Shown piece by piece: positions 17,158 to 25,148 of a stretch of DNA of 59,513 bases (its first letter is position 1; the number at the start of each line of letters is the position of its first letter). The translations under genes and the position numbers were made by a program. Origin of the DNA: Leptospira biflexa. Its GTDB lineage: Bacteria; Spirochaetota; Leptospiria; Turneriellales; DYLW01. Under the pieces are notes generated by a model. That model saw only the letters and a list, made by a program, of their open reading frames with translations, was not told the origin of the DNA and did no database searches. The stretch is from NCBI GenBank assembly GCA_020720785.1, contig DYOA01000003.1:1-59513 (forward strand), in the 5' to 3' direction.

Positions 17158-17828
17158 ATCATTTTCTTTTCCCACAGTTTTGCATTAGCTGCCGAAAAGA
17201 GTTGAGCATTCCGGGGATTCCGTTTTGTGCCACCTGCGAGAACAAAATAAAAAAAGAATATATTCCGGAGGAACATGGGGATTTTTTTTCCGGATTACGG
17301 GACAGTGAATCCGGGCATGAAATATTTTACCATAATTTAATCTCTTTTTATCTTTACCGGAAGACCGCCAGGGATTTATTCAAAGAAGCTAAATTCCATA
17401 ATCATTCCGGATGCCGGAATTACCTTTTGCAGAAAACAAGACATCGCTGGGCAAATCTCTGCCCCGGTTCTGTACTCATCACCCTGGAATCATCGCATCC
17501 TTTTTTGAAAAAATATGCCCGGAGTATTTCCAGAATTTTTGACTGCGAATCGGAATCCCCTTTCTATAAAAAAAACCGGCGGATCAAAGCAAAGACAAGG
17601 AATGCGGCATCCCGTTACGGCATTGTCCAGGACAACCTTTTTCTGAAAAAGAATTTCCGGATTCCACCGGATCGCAATATTATTCTTCTGGACGATGTGA
17701 CCACCACCGGGGCGACCTTAAATTACGCGGCCCGGCTTCTTACGGAAAAGGGGGCTTCACCGGAAAAAATTACTGCCATTACACTCTTTATCCGGGAAAA
17801 CCGGATTCAACGGATTCCCCGCCAGTAA
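17127..17828 (+). CDS. comF: ComF-family phosphoribosyltransferase-like protein
   Basis: 233 residues. The N-terminal zinc ribbon has C19-x-x-C22 and C34-x-x-C37. The phosphoribosyltransferase loop reads IILLDDVTTTGATLN near residues 185-199. This is the ComF/GntX architecture, associated with DNA uptake and processing of internalised DNA in naturally competent bacteria; its biochemical activity is uncertain. The start overlaps ruvA by 31 bases and the 3' end overlaps rsgA on the other strand by 22 bases. Placement after ruvCA fits a DNA-handling role. Confidence 0.85.
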   Translation: MDKAVFKKSLNHFLFPQFCISCRKELSIPGIPFCATCENKIKKEYIPEEHGDFFSGLRDSESGHEIFYHNLISFYLYRKTARDLFKEAKFHNHSGCRNYLLQKTRHRWANLCPGSVLITLESSHPFLKKYARSISRIFDCESESPFYKKNRRIKAKTRNAASRYGIVQDNLFLKKNFRIPPDRNIILLDDVTTTGATLNYAARLLTEKGASPEKITAITLFIRENRIQRIPRQ

Positions 17829-18799
17829 TCCCCTCTTTTTGGTTTAAACTTTTCCGTCAATGACAAAAGGGTGGATTTATAGGAGCGGTATCTGTCTGTG
17901 GATATTCGTCCATTCTCCAGGGCTTCCCGAACGGCACAACCATCCTCTTCTGTGTGGGTGCAATCATGGAAGCGACAACTAAAGTGGGAAAATTCCGGAT
18001 ATCCGGACAATAGTTTTTCCGGCGTCAGATGGTTTAACGAAAATTCCCGTAATCCGGGGGCATCAATAATTTCCATATTATCCCGTGCAAGAATCATCCG
18101 GGCATTGACCGTTGTGTGTTTTCCTTTTTCCCCTTTTTCCACGCTCTTTGTTTTCTGAATATTGTCCCCGGCAATCCGGTTGATGAACGTACTTTTTCCG
18201 GCACCGGACTGGCCAATAAGGAATGTTCTTTTTCCTCGGAGTATATCCAGAATGGTTTCCTCCACATCGGCCTGCAGGGATGTAAAAAAAATGGGAAACC
18301 CAAGACTGGCATAATACGTAAAACGGTTGAGGGATTCCACGTATTTTTCATACCCGTTTTCATCCTGTAAAATATCCATTTTATTCAAAATTAAATAAAT
18401 ATCAATATTTTTGGATCTTGCTTCCGTGATCACCCTGTCCGTAAACCCAGGGTTGAAAAGAGGAGCATCCAGAGAAGATATAATAAAAATCTGATCAAGA
18501 TTTGCGGCCATAATCTGCATTCTGTTCTGACTGGATCGCTGGAAATAATTTCTTCTGGGGTGGAGTCCGGTAATGGCGTACTCCTCCCCTTTATTTTTTT
18601 GGTCCGTTTTTTTTATATCCACCCAATCCCCAATGGTGAGAATATTTTTTTCTTCTTTAATTTCTGTATATGTGTTCTGTTTTTTCAGAAGCCGCAGTTT
18701 TCCGGATGGTTTGGCCAGATACAGGTTATGATCCGGAGTCAAAATTTCATAATACGCACCATAGACACCGGCAACCCATCCAACGGTATACTCCGCCAT
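17807..18799 (-). CDS. rsgA: Ribosome small-subunit GTPase RsgA
   Basis: 330 residues with the circularly permuted GTPase order: an N-terminal OB-fold, then G4 NKMD (139-142), then G1 GQSGAGKS (196-203), then G3 DAPGL. The C-terminal zinc knuckle is C-x5/6-C/H (FSCRFHDCTHTEEDGC). RsgA acts late in 30S subunit maturation. Its ATG overlaps the purQ stop in a TGATG junction, so it is the last gene of the aat-pur cluster. Confidence 0.95.
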   Translation of the reverse strand: MAEYTVGWVAGVYGAYYEILTPDHNLYLAKPSGKLRLLKKQNTYTEIKEEKNILTIGDWVDIKKTDQKNKGEEYAITGLHPRRNYFQRSSQNRMQIMAANLDQIFIISSLDAPLFNPGFTDRVITEARSKNIDIYLILNKMDILQDENGYEKYVESLNRFTYYASLGFPIFFTSLQADVEETILDILRGKRTFLIGQSGAGKSTFINRIAGDNIQKTKSVEKGEKGKHTTVNARMILARDNMEIIDAPGLREFSLNHLTPEKLLSGYPEFSHFSCRFHDCTHTEEDGCAVREALENGRISTDRYRSYKSTLLSLTEKFKPKRGDYWRGIR

Positions 18800-19458
18800 C
18801 AGAATTTTTTAAAAATAAAATCAAAAAAATATTTTCCGTAGCCCATTTTACCGGCGGGATGATCATCAGATTCCAGAATTGCTCTCTCCGGGTGAGGCAT
18901 TAACCCTATAATATTTTTTTCTTTGTTGATGATCCCGGCTATGTCGTTCATGGACCCATTGGGGTTTTCCCTATAGCGGAACACCACCTGGGCGTTGTCC
19001 TCCAGTTCACGGATGGTTTCTTCCGGTGCGATGTAATTCCCTTCGGAATGGCTCACCGGAAGATAATATTCTGCCGGCATATTTGCGGAGAACATATTTT
19101 CCGGTTTGAGAGATACCCATTTGCAAATATGTCGCAGGTCTTTATTCCGGATGAGGGCTCCCGGCAGCAGGTGGGATTCCGTCAGAATCTGGAATCCATT
19201 GCAAATGCCTATGATTTTCCTCCCGGTTTTTGCTGCTTCCCGCAGGGTTTTAACCGCCGGAGTTCGGGCGGCCATAGCACCGCTCCGGAGGTAATCCCCA
19301 TAGGAAAAACCGCCGGGAATAAAATAAAAATCATGACGGATTTCAAAGGATTCCGTATAACGCAGAACCTCCGTGCGGATACCATAGACGGAACTCAGAA
19401 CATAGTGGAGGTCTGCATCGCAGTTACTTCCGGGGAAAACCAGAATTCCGGCTGTCAT
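18799..19458 (-). CDS. purQ: Phosphoribosylformylglycinamidine synthase subunit PurQ (glutamine amidotransferase)
   Basis: 219 residues. Class I glutaminase motifs are present: PGGFSYGDYLRSGA, the nucleophile elbow GICNGFQ, the purine-specific PVSHSEGNY region and the C-terminal MPHPER with the catalytic His/Glu. PurQ supplies ammonia for the fourth step of purine synthesis in a complex with PurS and the small form of PurL. The start overlaps the purS stop (ATGA) and the stop overlaps the rsgA start. purL is outside the window. Confidence 0.96.
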   Translation of the reverse strand: MTAGILVFPGSNCDADLHYVLSSVYGIRTEVLRYTESFEIRHDFYFIPGGFSYGDYLRSGAMAARTPAVKTLREAAKTGRKIIGICNGFQILTESHLLPGALIRNKDLRHICKWVSLKPENMFSANMPAEYYLPVSHSEGNYIAPEETIRELEDNAQVVFRYRENPNGSMNDIAGIINKEKNIIGLMPHPERAILESDDHPAGKMGYGKYFFDFIFKKF

Positions 19459-19733
19459 GCTTTTTCTTCCGTAAGGATAATTTCCGCTGTCTCCATTACG
19501 GGGTTATAAAGCACCTCTTCCGTTATCTTTTTCAGATATTCCATCGCCACTTTTTTGTCCACGGCTTCCAGCGTTATTTCCACGATCTTACCCACCCGTA
19601 TGGATTCAATACCCTCAAAATGGTTGTCCTTCAGGGATAAATGAATGGCTTTTCCCTGCGGTTCCAGCACGGATTTCTTAAAACGCACCAGAACATTAGC
19701 GGAGTATTGCAATGATATCTCCAATTTTTGCAT
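19455..19733 (-). CDS. purS: Phosphoribosylformylglycinamidine synthase subunit PurS
   Basis: 92 residues from ATG 19733. The core NVLVRFKKSVLEPQGKAI and SIRVGKIVEITLE matches PurS, the small dimeric protein that bridges PurQ and PurL. The chosen ATG gives about ten residues more than typical PurS and makes the gene overlap purC by 38 bases. A TTG at 19712 would give the usual length. No strong Shine-Dalgarno distinguishes them, and translation is probably coupled to purC. Confidence 0.92.
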   Translation of the reverse strand: MQKLEISLQYSANVLVRFKKSVLEPQGKAIHLSLKDNHFEGIESIRVGKIVEITLEAVDKKVAMEYLKKITEEVLYNPVMETAEIILTEEKA

Positions 19734-20580
19734 AGCGTCTGCGGGTTTCCTCGATGATATCATGGGGCAATGGCGGAGGCGGAGGATTCTTATCCCATCC
19801 GGTGGATTCCAGATAATCCCGGACCACCTGTTTATCCATGCTCGATGGAAGCTCTCCCTTTTTACGGGCACTTTCATAGTTCTCCAATTCAAAAAACCGG
19901 GAGGAATCCGGTGTGAGCACTTCGTCTATGAGAATCAGTTCATCCCCAATCATTCCGAATTCAAATTTTGTATCCGCCAGAATTAAGCCGTTTTTATATA
20001 ATTTTTCATAGGCATATTGATAAATCTTAATACTTGCATCCCGAAGCCGGGAAGCCAGTTCTTCACCAATCTGGTTTTTTACATGGTTATAATCCACATT
20101 TTCATCATGACCGGAAGCGGCTTTAATGGCCGGGGTAAAAATGGGTTCCGGCAGGCGGTCTCCCTGTTTTAAACCGCCGGGAATGGAAATACCCGCAATG
20201 GAGCCGATTTCCTTGTATTCCTTATAACCGGACCCCATCATATAACCGCGCACCACACATTCAAAATCAATCCTCTTGGCCTTTTTCACCCAGACAGATC
20301 TTCCTTCCAGCTTCGCTTTTTCCGTGCGGAATTCCTGCGGAAATTTATCCACATTGGTTTCCAGAATGTGGTTGGGAATAAAATCCATTAAGGAAAACCA
20401 TTTATTGGAAATCTGTGTCAGTATCTTTCCCTTATCAGGAATGGGTTCCTTAAAAATAACATCGAACGCGGAAAGCCGGTCGCTGGCTACAATGACAAGG
20501 GTATCCCCCAGGTCGTAAATATCCCGCACTTTTCCCCGGTAATCCGGTTTATCCAGTTGGACGGATTTATTTGTCTGCAT
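19696..20580 (-). CDS. purC: SAICAR synthase PurC, long (Ade1-like) form
   Basis: 294 residues from ATG 20580 (the frame stays open upstream but loses similarity). DYRGKVRDIYDLGD and IVASDRLSAFDVIF form the ATP-binding N-terminus, CVVRGYMMGSGYKEY the central signature, and LADTKFEFG and DEVLTPDSSRF the active-site region. It ligates aspartate to CAIR in purine synthesis. At about 295 residues it belongs to the longer Ade1-like class rather than the 237-residue E. coli type. There is no Shine-Dalgarno; TTGTCC lies 35 bases upstream of the ATG. Confidence 0.95.
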   Translation of the reverse strand: MQTNKSVQLDKPDYRGKVRDIYDLGDTLVIVASDRLSAFDVIFKEPIPDKGKILTQISNKWFSLMDFIPNHILETNVDKFPQEFRTEKAKLEGRSVWVKKAKRIDFECVVRGYMMGSGYKEYKEIGSIAGISIPGGLKQGDRLPEPIFTPAIKAASGHDENVDYNHVKNQIGEELASRLRDASIKIYQYAYEKLYKNGLILADTKFEFGMIGDELILIDEVLTPDSSRFFELENYESARKKGELPSSMDKQVVRDYLESTGWDKNPPPPPLPHDIIEETRRRYAKIGDIIAILR

Positions 20581-20626
20581 AATGGATAAAAATGGACTCG
20601 CGGATTGGGGGACAAGAAAAAACCGC

Positions 20627-21277
20627 TTATCTGGAGATTTTTTCCCGGTTATTGGATTCCAGAATCCGGAGAAATTCCTGGCGGGAAATATCGGAAAAGC
20701 CCATCTGATGGATAAAATTCCCTGGGGACTGGCCATCGATGATTCGGATACCTCTTTCCTGTGATAGGGAAACCAGACCGTAGAGGGCAATTTTTGCTCC
20801 ATCCGGAACAGCATGGAACATACTTTCTCCGGTGAATACCTCCCCCACCTGGATCCCATACAGACCCCCGGCAAGCCGGTTGTCCACATAGTATTCCACG
20901 GAATGGGCAATGCCTTTCCGGTGTGCCCGGCAATAGGCTATTTTATACCGAAAATCAATCCAGCTTTTTTCTCTTGTTTTTTCACAGGCCTGCATCACCT
21001 CACAGAAATTCTGATTAAAGCGGATATCCGGATGGTTCCGGACAATTTTCCTGATGGAGCGGGGAACTCTAAAATCCTGTGGGAACAATACCGGACGCAT
21101 GGGCGGGTGATACCAGTGTACATAGCCATATTCAATATACCAGGGGAAAAAACCATTCCGGTACGCCTCCACCAAGAGCGGAAAATTCATGTTCGTACTC
21201 AGAAACGAAAGGCCGTAGTCATCGGATAATTCCGGGTCCGGCAGCCGGGTATACGGTGTGTGGGAAAAAAGTATCAT
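20627..21277 (-). CDS. aat: Leucyl/phenylalanyl-tRNA-protein transferase
   Basis: 216 residues. GIAHSVEYYVDNRLAGGLYG and GEVFTGESMFH match the Aat active-site core, and RNGFFPWY the N-terminal domain. Aat adds Leu or Phe to N-terminal Lys/Arg of proteins, creating N-degrons for ClpS/ClpAP. The usual trailing W/H-IDCQ motif reads RIIDGQSPG here. It is the first gene of the minus-strand purine cluster and diverges from the hydrolase gene with only 38 bases between starts. Confidence 0.93.
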   Translation of the reverse strand: MILFSHTPYTRLPDPELSDDYGLSFLSTNMNFPLLVEAYRNGFFPWYIEYGYVHWYHPPMRPVLFPQDFRVPRSIRKIVRNHPDIRFNQNFCEVMQACEKTREKSWIDFRYKIAYCRAHRKGIAHSVEYYVDNRLAGGLYGIQVGEVFTGESMFHAVPDGAKIALYGLVSLSQERGIRIIDGQSPGNFIHQMGFSDISRQEFLRILESNNREKISR

Positions 21278-21291
21278 ACAGAAACCATAGA

Positions 21292-21320
21292 ATTATACCG
21301 AAAATTAAAAGGAATATGGA
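21292..21320 (-). promoter_or_regulatory. Candidate promoter of aat
   Basis: On the minus strand a perfect TATAAT (21297 down to 21292) has TCCATA 17 bases upstream, a poor -35. It lies just upstream of the aat start and overlaps the start of the divergent hydrolase gene. Confidence 0.35.
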
Positions 21321-22197
21321 CTTTCAAGTGAAATACTATGGCACCCGTGGATCCATTCCTGTCCCCGGAAGGGATTTTGAGATTTTTGGCGGGAATACGA
21401 CTTCCGTACTGGTGATGGATAAAGACACCGTGATCATCATTGATGCGGGAACAGGAATACGGAATATAGGAGCGGATCTGATCAAATGGGGGCTTGCGGG
21501 GAAGAAAGATTTCACCGTTCATATATTATTCACACACAGCCATTGGGACCACATCCAGGGGTTTCCATTTTTTGTGCCCGCGTATTTTCCCAATATCCAT
21601 TTCCATATTTACGGAGCCACAAAACTGATTCCCAGAAAACCGGAACTGCAACAACCGGCGGAAAATATTAAAACAGACCGCTGGGATATCAAAAAAACCC
21701 TAAGCTTCCAACAGTGTTTCCAGTACTTCCCGGTTCGCATTGACCAGATGTCTGCTCATTTCACCTATCATGAAGTAACCCCCGGAAGCCCGCTGACCAT
21801 TGATCATATAAAGGTGGATACACTGCATCTGAACCATCCCAATGAATCCATTGGGTACCGTTTTTTTCTGACCAATGGATCGTTTACCTTCTGTTCGGAT
21901 ACCGAACCCAGTCCGGAATCCAATGAAAATATTATTCGGTTCGCAGATAAATCCAATATCTTTGCCTATGATTCCCAATATCTTCCGGAGGAATATGAAA
22001 ACGGAAAAAAAGGCTGGGGACATTCCACATATATGGTGGGGGCAGAAATTTCCCGCCGGGCATCCATTAAGGAATACCATTTAATCCACCACGACCCTGC
22101 CCATAATGACAAATTCCTGATTGATCTGCAGGAAAAAGCCTCTCTGGAATTTCCCGCATCCACGGTAATCCGGGAAGGCATGGAATTTAGTTTCTGA
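21316..22197 (+). CDS. Metallo-beta-lactamase-fold hydrolase
   Basis: 293 residues from ATG 21316, preceded by AAAAGG. The YYGTRGSIPVPG start, GGNTTSVLV, the metal-binding THSHWDH, then HLNHPNESIGYRF, SDTE and a late HH-D element define the RNase Z/PhnP/class III cyclic-nucleotide-phosphodiesterase-like branch of the superfamily. It is likely to cleave a phosphodiester, perhaps a cyclic nucleotide; the substrate is not determined. The last 11 bases overlap the end of murF on the other strand. Confidence 0.82.
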   Translation: MDFQVKYYGTRGSIPVPGRDFEIFGGNTTSVLVMDKDTVIIIDAGTGIRNIGADLIKWGLAGKKDFTVHILFTHSHWDHIQGFPFFVPAYFPNIHFHIYGATKLIPRKPELQQPAENIKTDRWDIKKTLSFQQCFQYFPVRIDQMSAHFTYHEVTPGSPLTIDHIKVDTLHLNHPNESIGYRFFLTNGSFTFCSDTEPSPESNENIIRFADKSNIFAYDSQYLPEEYENGKKGWGHSTYMVGAEISRRASIKEYHLIHHDPAHNDKFLIDLQEKASLEFPASTVIREGMEFSF

Positions 22198-23575
22198 GAA
22201 AATCCAAGGCTCTTTCTATCCGGGCAGATCTGGAACCTTTTAACAGCAGGATATCCTCCGGAGTCAACTCCGGGAATAAGGACTCCACACCCCTGCGGAT
22301 ATCTTCATCATCGTTGGGAATGGTATCGCATCCCGGTGTTTTCCCCCAGCCCTCCCGGAAAGCATTCCGGTATTCCTGATTATTGCTGGAGAAAAGAACT
22401 CTCTGGAACCCGTACTTCCGGGCGGTCTGCCCCAGTTCAAAATGCCGTTCCCAGGCGATATCCCCCAGTTCGGACATCTGCCCAAAAATCCCGTATAAGC
22501 GGTTTTTTTTTCGTCCGGAGACAAAATCTATCGCCCGCCGGAAAGAGTCCGGATTTGCGTTATAGGTATCATCCCAGATTTCGCAAGGTCCGGATGTTAC
22601 CCTCTGCAACCGGTGTTGGGGAAGCGGAATGTTATCCAATTGAGAAAAAATCTCCGGAAGGATCTCCGCATTTTGCTGGATGATATCCATGGACAAGAGG
22701 GCACAGAGAGCCAGAAGGAAATTCTCCTTCTGTGTGGAAGAATGAATCCCCAGGGCATATTCCCCCCTGCCATACACCAATACAAACCCCCCTCTTCTTT
22801 CCAGAATGGATATGTTAAAATTCTGCATACACTTCACCGGATTCATCCATTGGCCGGATGCTCTTTTTATTTCTTCCGGAAACCGCCGATGGATATCTTC
22901 ATGGTGTATAACTTTCTTTTCTCCCCGGCATCCGCTGAGAATGGATATTTTTTCCCTGGCAATCTCATCCGCATTCCGGAAAAATTCTGCATGCCCTTCT
23001 GATATGGATGTGATGATTGCGACATCCGGGGCAGAGTGGCGGGAAAGGAGGGATATCTCCCCCGGATGGTTCATGCCCATTTCCAGAACCAGAAAGCGTG
23101 TGGTTTCCGGCATGGATAAAATTGTATAGGGGACCCCAAAATGGTTATTGAAATTCTTCTGGGTGGAATGGACGGATTCCTCCCCAAACCCGCTGCGGAG
23201 AAGATGGGCCATAATATCCTTGGTGGTTGTTTTTCCGTTGGAGCCGGTAATCCCAATCACATAAGGATTCCTCCGCAATCGGAACGCTAACGCCAGCTCC
23301 AGAAGAAAATGATTGGTATCCTCCACCTGGATGAAAGGGATATTCACCGGGGCATTTCCTCTGGAAAAGATGATGCCGGCAGCTTTTTTCTCTCTGTCTA
23401 TGTCCGGAATAAAGTCATGGGCATCCGTTTTTTCCCCTTTGAGCGGAAAGAACCACTCTGTCCCGCTCAGCTCCCGGCTGTCAAAAGATATTTTCTCCAG
23501 AGTATGGACTCCCGGAATGGCTGCCTTCAGGAAATGATTTTTAATTTCGGCCATGGGCATATTTATGGTATTCAT
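22187..23575 (-). CDS. murF: UDP-MurNAc-tripeptide-D-alanyl-D-alanine ligase MurF
   Basis: 462 residues. The Mur ligase P-loop is GSNGKTTTK (111-119), followed by NFNNHFGVPYTIL, LEMGMNHPGEIS and WDDTYNANPDSF, all MurF-specific. It adds D-Ala-D-Ala to the UDP-MurNAc tripeptide in the cytoplasm, the last soluble step of precursor synthesis. The start overlaps the murE stop (ATGA). Confidence 0.96.
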   Translation of the reverse strand: MNTINMPMAEIKNHFLKAAIPGVHTLEKISFDSRELSGTEWFFPLKGEKTDAHDFIPDIDREKKAAGIIFSRGNAPVNIPFIQVEDTNHFLLELALAFRLRRNPYVIGITGSNGKTTTKDIMAHLLRSGFGEESVHSTQKNFNNHFGVPYTILSMPETTRFLVLEMGMNHPGEISLLSRHSAPDVAIITSISEGHAEFFRNADEIAREKISILSGCRGEKKVIHHEDIHRRFPEEIKRASGQWMNPVKCMQNFNISILERRGGFVLVYGRGEYALGIHSSTQKENFLLALCALLSMDIIQQNAEILPEIFSQLDNIPLPQHRLQRVTSGPCEIWDDTYNANPDSFRRAIDFVSGRKKNRLYGIFGQMSELGDIAWERHFELGQTARKYGFQRVLFSSNNQEYRNAFREGWGKTPGCDTIPNDDEDIRRGVESLFPELTPEDILLLKGSRSARIERALDFLRN

Positions 23576-25068
23576 AATTTTTCCTGAATGGATTCTTTCA
23601 CAACTTCCGGATCGCAGAAATAAATCTTCTCTTTTCCAATGATCTGGTAATTCTCATGGCCTTTTCCGGCAATATATAAAATCCCGTTTTCCGGGAGAAT
23701 GGAGAGACCTTTCCGTATGGCAGATTTTCTGTCCTCTATCATTTCATAGCGGGATGAATCAAGAAAACCGGAGCGAACATCTTCCATAATGGCCAATGGG
23801 TTTTCCGTACGTGGATTGTCGCTGGTTATGATTCCATAATCGGAAAGCTCATCCACCGCCTGGCCCATGAGCGGACGCTTTTTCCTGTCCCTGTCCCCCC
23901 CTGCCCCAAAGACACAAACCAGGCGGGATGGATTCAGCTCCCGTAAAGTGATGAGCCCTTTCCGCAAGGCATCCGGAGTGTGTGCATAATCCACAACAGC
24001 AAGGCGGTTTTTCCCTATGGGGATTTTCTCCATTCTTCCCGGTGCCGGGCGGATATTCCGGACTTTTTCTACCAGTGTTTCCATACTTTCTCCGGAATGA
24101 AATCCTGCGACCATGACAGGCAGGATATTATAAATATTGAATTCCCCAATCAGCGGCAAATTGACGGGAAAAATCCCGCTTTTTTCTCCGGAAATTTTCA
24201 GATCAAAGGAATATCCATCCATGGCAACCTGGATATTCATAATCTGAAAATGAGAATTTTCTTTTTTCCCATAGGAAAGGATTTTCACGCCGGAATTCCG
24301 GAAAATATCCATAATCCGCTTTCCGTATTCATCATCGGCATTGATAATAAATACAGGTTTTTTCCCTTTCTGTGTCAATGCGTTAGCAAATAGCTTTAAT
24401 TTTGCATGAAAATATTGTTCCATATCAGAATGGTAGTCCAGGTGATCCTGGGTTAAATTGGTGAATACCAGATAATCCCATTCCAAGCCCCACAACCGAT
24501 CCTGGTCCAGGGCATGGGAGCTCACCTCCATGGATACACTCTGGGCTCCTTCCCCGGCAGATTTTTCCAGAAACTGCATAACTCTCAGAAAATCCGGCGT
24601 GGTCATTCCGGAGTCATCCACCGTATCATCCCGGAACATTCCAATGGTTCCAATATAAACAGATTTTTCCCGCATCTGATAGTCATACCAGGCCAAGCTG
24701 GTTTTCCCATTGGTGCCAGTCACCGCCAGCATCCGCATTTTCAGAAAAGGGTAATCCATCCGATGGGCAATGAATTGATGGGATGCTTTCCGAAAATCCG
24801 GCTTAAAGAAAAACGGGATTTTAGTGCCGGGATATTTCCCACGGATGGAATCTGCATGGGAGTTTTCCAGAAAAACCGCTGCCGGACGTTTTTCCAGAAC
24901 CGAGTCCAGGTAATCCAGAACAGATCGGGACAATCCATCGTACCCAAAAAAAAGATCTCCGGAATTCATTATGCGACTGTCACTGGAAAAAGAATTGTAA
25001 ATTATTTGTTCTGGTATATCTCCATAAGATTCCCATCCGTCCAGGTAAGAGGTTTGGAGAATTGGCAT
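23572..25068 (-). CDS. murE: UDP-MurNAc-L-Ala-D-Glu:meso-diaminopimelate ligase MurE
   Basis: 498 residues from ATG 25068. GTNGKTS (118-124) is the ATP loop, and DNPRTENP (from 417) is the signature of meso-diaminopimelate-adding MurE; lysine-adding enzymes differ here. This fits dapA, dapB and an aspartokinase in the window. A longer frame from TTG 25101 exists, but that TTG is the first part of a TTGACG box at -33, and TATAAA (minus strand, 25114 down to 25109) lies just upstream, so the ATG is the better start. No Shine-Dalgarno is visible. Confidence 0.95.
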   Translation of the reverse strand: MPILQTSYLDGWESYGDIPEQIIYNSFSSDSRIMNSGDLFFGYDGLSRSVLDYLDSVLEKRPAAVFLENSHADSIRGKYPGTKIPFFFKPDFRKASHQFIAHRMDYPFLKMRMLAVTGTNGKTSLAWYDYQMREKSVYIGTIGMFRDDTVDDSGMTTPDFLRVMQFLEKSAGEGAQSVSMEVSSHALDQDRLWGLEWDYLVFTNLTQDHLDYHSDMEQYFHAKLKLFANALTQKGKKPVFIINADDEYGKRIMDIFRNSGVKILSYGKKENSHFQIMNIQVAMDGYSFDLKISGEKSGIFPVNLPLIGEFNIYNILPVMVAGFHSGESMETLVEKVRNIRPAPGRMEKIPIGKNRLAVVDYAHTPDALRKGLITLRELNPSRLVCVFGAGGDRDRKKRPLMGQAVDELSDYGIITSDNPRTENPLAIMEDVRSGFLDSSRYEMIEDRKSAIRKGLSILPENGILYIAGKGHENYQIIGKEKIYFCDPEVVKESIQEKL

Positions 25069-25148
25069 AAAAGAAACTTTTTTTTCAGGAGAGCCCGTCA
25101 ATTGGATTTTTATACAGAGCCTTCCATTTAAAAAATTCTTTACGGCGT

